This document shows, one piece after another, positions 36,601-48,600 of a DNA stretch of 64,000 nucleotides. Under the pieces are notes generated by a model, which was given only the letters and a program-made list of their open reading frames with translations, was not told the DNA's origin and did not search any database. Location of the stretch: positions 62,001 through 126,000 of the forward strand of contig JAZAYU010000731.1 of NCBI GenBank assembly GCA_038501625.1, given 5' to 3'. The translations under genes were made by a program, and so were the position numbers. Numbering within the stretch: position 1 is the first letter of the stretch; every line of letters begins with the position of its first letter. Origin of the DNA: Corbicula japonica. Its lineage: Eukaryota > Mollusca > Bivalvia > Venerida > Cyrenidae.

Positions 36601-39600
36601 TATTTTAGTAAGGTTGAGAAGTGGCAATTAATCCAATGGAAATCGGGTAAGTTGACTGGTTTTTAGGGGTACCCCTCACTGTACTCCACCATGCCGACCT
36701 ATGAAAGCAAAGTCTGCCAAGTTGAGTTTCAGTTGTAATATCATCCGCAAATTATAGGACATGTCCAGAAATGCTCTTGGTATGTTCTGATCAGTATTGT
36801 ACAAGTACATTGCACCCCTAAAACCAGCCAACCTACTGGATTTCTGTCGGATTAATGGCAGCTGTACACCCTTTCTATAACATCGTAGTTTATAAAAAAT
36901 TTCAAAATCATAATCTTGATGGGTTTTTTTTTGCTAAAACCTGTTCCCTATGATTGTGGATACTCTTTGTACAATTTTCTCCTTGACTGGTTTTGGAATA
37001 GGTGCTCCCTATATACAACATTATGGGCATCCAGATTACATCTGTGCTTTCTTATCAGAATGTACACCGTCTGCATTTAGATTCATTAGATTATTTTTAA
37101 TGAAAAAACAAACAGTGTAGATCTAGATTATATGGCACCAGACTGACTGATGGTCTGATGTGATTTCCAATGTTGTAGGACCGAGTGTCTGGCAAAAATT
37201 TGATCTGCATATTCCAATTTTACTCACTGTTTTGATTCAAGACTGTTCCGAGGGAAATGAGTGAGGATATCCAAATGAAATATTTTATGTATTTGTCATA
37301 ATGACAATTCGTACCACTGAAAAAAAACACCCTTAATACTGAGTTTTGCTTATTTAATGTGTTAAATGTTTCAGTCAGACAGAATTTGTTTCGGTCAGAC
37401 AGATTGTCACATCTTGTCTGACCACATGTCTGACACTTTTTTATACGCCCGTTTGAAAAACGGGACGTATTATGGGAACACCTGTGGCGGGTGGGCGGTT
37501 GGCGGGCGGGCGGTGTCCACAGCATTTTTGCTTTCTAAGTCAAAGAGTTTTCATCCGGTCTTTATCAAACTTGGTGAATATATTGGTGGGCATAATATCT
37601 CGACCAAGTTCTATAACCAGCCAAATCCCCCCCAGACACTCCTGAATTATGGCCCTTGAATTGTCCAAAATTACTGTTTCCGCTCTCTAAGTCAAAGAGT
37701 TTTCATCCAGTCTTTATCAAACTTGGTGAATATGTTGGTGGGCATAATATCTCAACCAAGTTCTTTAACCAGCCAAATCCCCCCAGGCACTCCTGAATTA
37801 TGGCCCTTGAATTGTCCAAAATTACTGTTTCCGCTCTCTAAGTCAAATTGTTTTCATCCGGTCTTTATCAAACTTGGTGAATATGTTGGTGGGCATAATA
37901 TCTCAACCATGTTCTATAACCTGCCAAATCCCCCTAGGCACTCCTGAATTATGGCCCTTGAATTTTCCAAATACTGAATTAGCGACCTTTTTGTGTTTTA
38001 TCATTTTAATCCAAAAAACATTTTATGTTTCTGAAGTAGCTGGTTTAATGAAGTAAATGTATTTGCAGGACATATATTATATTGTTACATATGAGAGCTG
38101 CTTGATTTGAAATTGATGTTTTACTGAGAATGCAGAACATTTTTTGTGTTTTTGTCTTATAAGAGAACCATGCTTATGCTGACATGAATAATAAACTATA
38201 AAACAAAATCTCATTGTGTATTCATACACCTTCTTATCATTTTAATCCAAAATACATTTTATGTTTCTGAAGTAGCTTGTTTAATGAAATATATGTATTT
38301 GCTAGACATATATAATATTGTTACATATGAGAGCTGCTTGATGTGAAATTGATGTTCTACGGAACATTTTTTTGTGTTTTTGTCTTACGAGGGAACCATG
38401 ATTATGTTGACATGATTGTTGAAAAACAGCTCAAGCACTCAATGAGTTGGAAAATCCTGCTCCCAAAAATGTTGTCATTACCATTGAATTTACCACAAAT
38501 ATGATGGGCATATTTTGTGTCAGTTTGGCACTCTTGTTACAACTTTCGGGAAGTCTGTGGCACAAATATCAATTCTAGTGAAGTTGAACAATGTGATAAA
38601 AGGTGTTCATAGAGTAAAGGGTCGTATGTTATGTGTCATTGTGTGACTTTGTTTTCTGGCAGGTAAATTCATTAACCCTTTACTCCATGGATACAACGAT
38701 ACATTTTAATGAACCACGAGTATGGATCCAAATCAGCATGCATGTCTGTATAATCTAATCCGGATCTACACTATTTGCTTCTTTGTCAGAATTAACGTAA
38801 GGGATCTAAAAGCAAACTGTAGATCCAGTAGTCCAGGGTTGAAGGTTATAAAGCTGAGATTGGAAACCAGTCTCAAATCTCAAGCATCTGATTGGCTGAA
38901 ATGGCGACTGGTCGCCATTTCCAGTCGCCATTTCAGCCAATCAGATGCTTGAGATTTGAGACTGGTTTCCATGCTCAGTTTTATAACCTTCGGGCCAGTA
39001 CATGAAGCACCAGATAAAGACTATTCCTGCACCCTGCAAAAATTCACCAGATGTTTTACATTTGTTATACAATGTTGATATTTTCTTATTTGTTAGGAAA
39101 GCTTGAGGAACCATGCAGGACCAAATTGAAGCCTAGTAGAAGCATTGATGGGTTGTCACTATTGTCATTTTCTCTTCATACAAGTTCCGGTCAATGTGCG
39201 AACAATAGAAGGTCAGGGCGAAGCAGAGGGACAGGGAGTGGTGGTAAAAAAACAACTGGTGGAGAATCACCATTGCTTTGTCCATCATGTAACTCACCTT
39301 TCACTGAAGCGGACAGGTTTGAAGGTAAACCTAAGTAAACAGTTAACAGCCGACAGTATACTCCATGGGATATTGCACATCTGTGCTGTCTGATCATGAT
39401 CTGCACTGTTTGTTTTTTTATTGATAATTTCAATATGTTACTTCTGACCAAGAATCCAACTGCGTAGATCCTGATCAGATGACACGAATCTACACTGTTC
39501 AAATATGTGATAAAACTAAAGTTGTGATAAAAACCTTGGACTGTTGGAGTATAGGGTTAAATATTGTTAATAGCTTAGGTATTATCAGTAAGCTTTCACA

Positions 39601-42600
39601 TCTGCCAAAACTCAAATGAATAAAATTAAATAGATTAGTTGCTGGTTAGCAACATAAGATATGAATTAGTATGACTTATTTTGTAACTGGAGACAAGTCT
39701 TGAAGGTAATGACAGGATTTTAGCTTTGGATTTGAATGCTGGCGAAATTGGCTGATGTTTTAGTGTAATTTCATCTACCAGAAACTTGGTTATATAATAC
39801 ATCATTTCTCACATCAGAATGAACTGTAAGTGTAAGTCCGTTTCTTAATCATGTTGCTGCCTCAAATTTTTTTTTTAAATATGGCCCTTTTTCGCTTGAT
39901 GAATTCATAGTTGAAGTTGTATAACATGTGAACAACTAATGTTAAGGTTGATTTCACTGTAATCATATTCCTTTTCTCACTCTAAAAATATATTTTAAAT
40001 ATAAGATTTTATGTTTCAGGGTATCCAAGATTCATCAAATGCAATGAGTGTCATTATTTTTACCTATTGGCTCATGAAACAGCAAAAAGTGTACCATCTC
40101 CAAAAGAAGAGAAGTTGAAAACTCCAAGAGAGGTTAGAGAAAATTATTTCATGTTGACCATTTCCTCCATACACAGGAAAATGTGCACCATGTGTTTAAC
40201 ACATGTTTAACACGTGTTTAACACATGGTCACAAACACGTGTTTTACACAAAAAACGAGCACCTAGTGTTTAACATGTGTTTGAAGCCATGTGTTAAACA
40301 CATGTTAAACATGTGTTTTACACGTGTTTATGTAAACATGTGTTTGTTATATGCGCGAATAAATATGCACATTCTCGGGTAATATATATTGAAAATTACT
40401 CTTTTTCTCCTTGTTCTTTGCACAGTTAGCTGATTGATGTGAAAAATATTTGGTCAGGTTGGTAATCGAGGGCTTATTCTGGTGTTGACACATGTTCATT
40501 GACAGAACATCTGTAGTATTTAAATGACCATAAACATGTAGTGTAAGTTTAAAACATTTATTCAGCATTGTTATACAAATATACAGGTATTAGTACATTC
40601 CTCACATATTTGTACATGATTATATATGGCTTTTCTATTGTTTAATATAAATACAGTTGAACCAGCCTTATGAAAGTAATTGTTGCATTTACAGAAAAAC
40701 ATAATAATTACAGTTTCTTGTTTCAAATCACCATAATCACTTAGTTAAACCATCACCATTTTTATCGGAGTTAAGTCACCCTTATCAAAGTGTTTTAAAT
40801 AAACATTTTCACATTTAAACATTTTACTCCTCATGTATAGGTTTTCTTACATATGTGATTGTGAACAGTGGAGAACCAGATCAGCTGAAACATTCATGCC
40901 ATCTGATCAGGATCTACACTGTTTGCTTATTGTATATAATAAAGATTAATTGGTACTAAGATCAGTGCATATCCTTATCACATGGCACAAATATGCTAGC
41001 TGATCTGGATCCACTCTACACATGTGATAATAATTATTTTAAAATGTCTTGGCTACGTTTGAACCAATAATAATTATCAATTTAATTCTGTGTTCAGATT
41101 TAAAGGCAGTCGCTACAGTTTCATCAAAATTTTCCCAAAATAGATTTTTTTTCAAACTTTGTCTATGTAAAGAACATGATGTTATACAATGAAAAACCAA
41201 ATAAAAATGGGGCCTTACCAGGGTTACTTATTAGATACCGAATATGTCACATTTTGAACAATGTTTACTATTTTCACAGACTTCTTTGTCGACATAAAAT
41301 CATAGCATGTATCACAAGAATATCATAAATAATTCTTTTTTTTTTCAGTTAAAAACATTCTAAATTACAAATAAACTGTTAATTTTTGCAATACAAATAA
41401 GGAAACACATATAAAAAAATTAAGTATTACCTATTTTACTTCAAAGAATTAATCATCAAATCTTTTCATTCTTAGGGATGTTTACTTAAGATTACTTAAA
41501 TTTAACATAATAGAATTTCACCATACACTACCAATATATTCACCAATGTATAAAAAACATAAAATAAAAAAGAAGAATTTAGGTTACCATGTTAATTTGT
41601 TTGAAATGGCAATTTCAAAAAGGGATGGGGGTTATAATGTATAAACAAAAAGACTTAAATGTTTATAGTGTACATCGTTAATTATTACCGTGGTATCCTT
41701 TTATTTAGCGATGGATTAATGTTCACGTATTTTGCGCTTGGACCAGTGCGCGAATTTAAAACCTAAGCCAAAATTTAACCAATAATCCACATACGTATCC
41801 GAAACGTGCCATGTCCGAGTAAGTCATGTCTTGGACCGTGAACTGTGTTTTATACATTGATAAAACCCAGATTGGAGCGTGAACTGTGTTTTATACATTG
41901 CATTGAGACAGTGGTATGGTAGTTTAATACTCGTTGAAAAAAACTGTAGCGACTGCCTTTAAGAGAACTTTCAATTGCAAAATGTTTAACTTTTATTCAC
42001 AGAACGTCTAATACGTATTCAAACACACAGAATAGTAATGTGATAAAAGTAGTGATAAAACAATGCTAAGGTCAACTGTCATTGGATTGTGCAAAGCACC
42101 ATTTATGTGTATATATGTTTTCTGCAGTTTAGTAACAAGCATAACAAAACGACTGTCAAAGTTCAGGTTTAGCCACATCATTTTTGAACCCAATGTTCCT
42201 ATGATTTGTAAGACAGTGCTGCTTGACAACTGAAGAGTGATGCAGATAACCAATAGAGGATGACTGGAACTTGATCTTCTTTTCTCTTCATCCTAAAATA
42301 AAAATAATATTAAAGATTATTTTCACATAAATGAAAATTTTAAAAAGCAACAAAACATATTATAATAAATACTAGAACTGCTTTTGGGAAAAGCACATGT
42401 CTCCCACAAAGGCATCATCTTTGATGATGCACAGGATAAAACTGGTGAAGTGAATATAAAGATGGCAATTTATGAAAAGGGCATACGAAGTTCTGTGCAA
42501 TATTAGTCATAAACAATGTCACAAATTTTTGGAGGATCAGGAAAAACATAAGTTTCAATTTCTGATGGGCCATAATCCTGAAGTGCCAGGGTCAATGTGG

Positions 42601-45600
42601 CTGGTTGTCAAACTTGTTGTCATTAACATTTTGATATATCAGTGAAGATGCACTGAAAAAAGACCATGAGAGTGAGTGTACAAGGCTATCAAGGCCAATT
42701 GTAAATAAATAAATGGGCCATAAGTCTTATGTGCCGTGGTCAAAGCGGCTGTTTTTTTATTACACAGATAATGATAGCATTTGGTGAACATCATATAATA
42801 AAAAATAGCAGAAAATGAGAGAAGAACCAAATCATGAGTATGGAACAGATATTGTAAAATGAAAACTTTAACAGTGTTAGAAATACCTTTATAGCTGCTT
42901 AGCACAGTACTTTCTCATAATGCAATGTATGTAATGTCATGATAGCTATAGTATAAATGAACCAGGTTAGTGACATGTTTAAAAGGCTAATTTCGGATAA
43001 ATCATACACAAACATAAAGGGCCATAAATCTGATATGCCTGGTGCAAAGTGGCTGGTTTTCGAACTTGGCCAAGATATTAAGGCCACACACATTATCATA
43101 ATGTTTATTGAAAATCAGTTGATGAATATTTCAGTTACATAGCAGACAAGGCTTAAACAGCTAATTTTGGATAATTCAAGGGCCATAAATCCGACATGAC
43201 TGGGGCAATACGGCTGGTTATCGAACTTGGCCGAGATATTATGGCCACAAACATTTTCATAAAGTATGGTGAAGATCAGATGATAACTGTTCAAGTTACA
43301 GAGTGGACAAGCCTCAAACAACTTATTTTTGATAATTCAAGGGCCATAATTCTGAGATTCCTTGGGCAATATGGCTGGTTATCGAACTTGATCGAGATAT
43401 TATGGCCACTAACATTTTGATAAAGTTTGGTGACGATCCAATGAAAACTGTTTGACTTAGAGAGCGGACAAGTGTGACAGACAGACGGACAGACAGGAGC
43501 AAATCAAAATGTCTCCCACACCACTACGTGGTGGAAGACATAATTAGAATGATAAAGTAATGGTCTAACCATTAATATATAGTTTGTAATGGATTCCAGG
43601 AAAAGAAAACTAAAAACAAATCTGACTTCAATTCAGTACAATCTACCTGCACTTCAACCAATGATCTGTCAGGATATTAACCCTTTACTCCATGGACATC
43701 CTTTTTGTTCCATGAATGACCAATGTGGACCTGGATCTACACTTTTCGCTTCTTAATCAGAAATAAGCTAATGAATCTAAAAGAAAACAATGTAAACTCT
43801 GATCAGACAGCACAGATGTGCTGCCTGATCTGGATCTAAACTAAATAAAAGGTGTATAAACTATAAAAGAGGGTAAAAGGAGTCGGCCATTCTATATCAA
43901 GGCTATTTTTCCAATGTGATACTTGATGATATAAATAGTCTTTCTAATACCTTGCCTCCTTTATGTTCTTGAAAGTCATTACTTGTCTAAAGTGTTTGTT
44001 ATTTACCTAAAGTGATCTTTCTTTTCATCCTTCCTGCCACAACTTTTCCAACTCCCATCCAGTAATCATACATGTGTCAACAAACTGTTAGTGTATGAGC
44101 ACTGCAAAAAATAAGTATATTTCACTTCAATCACAATTTCTGCCATTATATTACAGTTGATTTTTGTTTGGCTGGTAATATCATCCTACTCTACCTTTTT
44201 TAGAGCATCAACTGTACTACCTAAAATGTAAGCTACCAATAAAAGTTTCAAATGACTCCAGAACGTTATAGAATAATACAGTCAAACTTGTTTTTAGCAA
44301 CCACAAAAGGAAGTGACAAAAAGTGGCTGCTCTACACAGGTGGTTGTTAAAGACAATTTAAAACGAGAACAAAATGTCAGTTTAGGATTATAAGTATCAT
44401 GCATGAGCGCGAGGTGAAGATGGAAAAATCTGTCACCGAGGGTGAACGGTTTTGGCGGGAACGAGGCTCTGCCGAGTTCCCGCCAAAACAGTTCACCCGA
44501 GGAGACAGATTTTTCTATCTGAACCGAATGTCTCATGCAAGATACTTTTTCTTGCATACCTCTATTGTTCATAATATTTGTGTATATTTATACCGTCTAG
44601 TTGTTTGTTTCAATGCGCTAAAACATTGAGGTTAACATCCTGTTTTTTCTATATGACGTCACTTACCTAAATAAATGACGTCAAATACCTGATGACGTGA
44701 CGTCACTCATGTAAGCACGTAACTCATTCTACATGGGGGGGTGTAGGATCGAAATTTCCTACACGGGTGAAAACACCGGATAACCGGATCTGGTATGCAA
44801 GAAATATTTAAACTGGCTCTTTAAGACTGGTGGTTGCTATTCCCGGATGGCTGCTAAGGCAGGTTTAATTATTATTCGGAGAGGGCTGTCATTAACCTTG
44901 TAAGAACTTGTTGCCTGACACATTTACTAATTGTTTTGTTTTCGTAATTGTACTTTTGCTGTGTTTGTAATTGATTGTATATGCAATAAAATATGTTTAA
45001 ACCTAAAACCTAAGGCAGGTTTAACTGTACTGTATTTTGGTTGAAAGAAAAATGGAAACTAGTTGGCTAGTTTCATATAAATATCATTTTGTTTTGCTCT
45101 TTCTGGTATTGACCAGATTTTAAGTAATATCTCTAATATTGTCATACCTTTTCAATTAATATGAATCAATTACAAAACAGCAACATAATTTTAAATGTTA
45201 ATTTGGACTATAATACTTTTATTCCTTTAGAAAGAAAATAAATTGGATTTCAATATTCAAGAAATAATTTGACCCTAGAGTTCATAGCTCTAGATGCCTC
45301 AGTAACATCATTCATTATTTTTTAAATTATTTTCAAATTATTTTTAACCAAGTGTCCTAAACAGCAAGTTTTAATCTGAATAATACGGAAACTCATTGGT
45401 TCTAGTGTTCCCTGTGTAAAAACAGTCTGGTACAGACATGGGGCGAATTAAATTTTAATGCTAATGCATTAATAATGCATTACTTTTTGTCAGTAATGCA
45501 AGGTAATGATAAATGCAACAGAATAAGCATTATTTTAATGCTAATTTAATGCATTACCTATATCAAAATGATGTAATGCTTAACATTATTTGGCATTAAT

Positions 45601-48600
45601 TGGATTGTATTTACATGTACTATTGGATTTTGTTTATCCAGTTTATTAATATTTATATACTAACAGTAACTTTTTAACATTATCTTATGTAAAGCAAGAG
45701 AAAAGAGACTCTGGTATACATGGCAAGTTTTGCATCACCAAAACAAACAAGCAAATATATCTTAATAATAGATACTCACTAGAAGTAAGGGAGGTCTCTC
45801 TAAATATCTTCTGTGTTAGGGAATGTCTTCATGTACTGCACATTTGACATTGTACACCTAAATGTAAATTATTAGCATAATAAGTACTTTTTAATTGTAC
45901 AGACAATTAATCATTTTCTGCGTTCAATCAGTCACTATGAGTTCCGGAACATATTCATAATATTTTTTTTCAAAAATCGAAAATTGGTCTAGAAATCATT
46001 GTGTGTTCTAGCAACATTACTCCAAATAAGAGAAATGCTGCAAGAACACCATTACTTAACACATTTTTTATTTACAACTCAAATGTGCGGGAACTGATTG
46101 AATTTCGTAACTGAATAACTGACTGTATTTGAACCAGTCTGTGACAAAATGACCCTTTTACATTCTTCAAATTGTCTGGTGCCAAGTCCCACTTACCTGA
46201 ACTTTCATTAAAAAATTTATTGATTTTAAATGGAAAGATGATTTGCCACAGAGACTCATGGCTCATTTTTAATATATACATTTGAACACCCTTTCATCAG
46301 CTTAAAGTCTATGCCATTTCTTTCATACACATCCTTCATTTTAGTATAAGATGGAAACAATATTCACCTGTCTATAAAAGACATTTGAATTATCAAAGAA
46401 ACAGAGAATAAAATGGAAAATTAAAATATTATCTAAACCTAAACATGGAAAATAAAATAAAATATGTTATATTATTTCAAAGTAAATGTGTATACTAACC
46501 AGGTATCTTGGTAAACAGCAGCAGATACCAAAATCTTTCCTTTTGGTCAGCATTGATGTCATTACAAATCAGTTTAAATTGCATCAGATCCTATTACAAT
46601 AGAAAAAATAGTCTTAGTGAAAAATGAAAGCCATTTCTCTTGGCGTCTTGCTAAGGAAGCTATGTTTGTACGAACTATAAGTTGTTTATAGTCCATACTG
46701 CTTATGTGTATTAAATATATAATTAATTATACAGAATAAAGCCTTTTATGTTGGACAACAAATATACGCTTAATTCAATTTTATTCAATCATCAATGTTT
46801 AATTAAAATTCAAGAAACTGCGTTTGATCCGAAATAGACCGAGATCCGGAACCCTCGTGTTGAGTTGTCGCACATTAGACCAAAAAAGCAGCAAAAGAAG
46901 CTTTTATATTTCTGCGCTCGCTTTTTCCAACCTCCTTGATCTTTAAAATTCACGCAAAAATTGGAAGTTGCTGGTGAAACAATTGAGGACTTTGTTTTCA
47001 TCGCGAAAACTGAAAATTTGTTAAATATTTTTTATGTTCTAATCCCGTAAGTCCTGAGTTTAGACTGTCTATGTTAAATATTATTTGTCTTAAAAGAAAA
47101 CCATATATTCTTATACTAACCTTGTAAATTTAGCAGTAAACGACACATATTTTTGTTTGTGGCCCGGTAGCTTTCTGTTGACAGCCTTGACGTCATCATC
47201 GTCTAAAAATCGCGTGCAACCGTTCCAGGCGGATTAGCGTGGTCCGTGCTTCCCCAGTTTAGCCGTCCAAAACGCGCAGAGAACTCAGGCAGGCCTTACA
47301 GAGCAAGTAGTGCTCCTCACTTACAACGCACGGTGTGCGCACGGACCTCTGCGGTATATAAAATATAATTATATCGAGTATCGATAGGTCGTCATATATT
47401 TCACCAAACAGCGACCGAAATAAACTCACGTTCACCGCACTTGCATGCACTTAGGATACAACGGGCGAGCGAGTAAGGCCGGTATTTCATAGTTCCGTGA
47501 TGGGTGATCCGTACCCGTGTCCGCGTCTGTGTCCGCGGTTTTTCACTTACCAAAGATATTGTTGGATGCATTCCATACCTCCGTCGCGGACACAAAAACG
47601 GACACGGAGGTATGGAATATACCCAACGATATCTTTGGTGAGCGAAAAATCGCGGACACAGACGCGGAAGTAGACACGGATCACGCATCACTGAACTATG
47701 GAATACCGGCCTAAGAAACAGTTTTGGAGTGAAATAAGGAAGTTAAGGAAAATAAAAAGTAAATCGAATGTATTACATAATGAATTTTATGAACATTTCA
47801 AAAATCTTTTTTCATGTGATCTTTTTAAAAATGACTTTGTTGAAGATCAATTATATGGACATGAAAATATTATCAAAATTGACCAGTTAGATTGTGACTT
47901 TACTAATGATAAGGCATTACGAGCATTTAATTCGTTGAAGCTCAAACAACTTTTTTCTCATTAGACAACTTCGATTGAGAAGATTTTGTGGGTAAGATTA
48001 TCTCCTCGACCTGTTCCCGAAATGTTGCTTGTAGTGAGTGATACGGCATTCGATTGCAAAAATCTTCATTTGTGTTAAACTGGAAAAACGGTCACCGTTG
48101 GGAAATTAAGTAAAATAAGCTTTAAACTGTATTGTTTATACAAATGATTTCGTCAACATGCATTAAAATGAGTCTACTTTCATATGCGAAACTCATATAT
48201 AGTGATATACTTTCCATTTACATATACAATAGTGCAAATTTATATAATACTGGAATTTATAAGCGAAATTTGTTTTACAGAATGTCATTTTTAATACTAA
48301 AAAAATCAGCGATTCATATATGTGAAAGAATAAATAGTATTTATACAACTTCTTTTTCCACCGAATATGTGTATATTAAATATACATTTGTTACACATTT
48401 GTGCCACACATGTTATACAAATGGCCAATAAACATGTGTTAAACACATGTTTTTATCAACCGTGTGTTTGTAAATATGTGTTAAACATGTGTGCAACACG
48501 TGTAATACACATGTATACTAAACATGTGTAAAACACGTGTATGTTTCTAACTGCATGTTTGAAAACATGTGTTTAACACATGTTTGTAAACACATGTTTA

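Noticed and set aside
45440..45610. AATGCATTA-rich palindromic stretch
   Set aside because: Looks suggestive, but it is low-complexity AT sequence with no defined ends.
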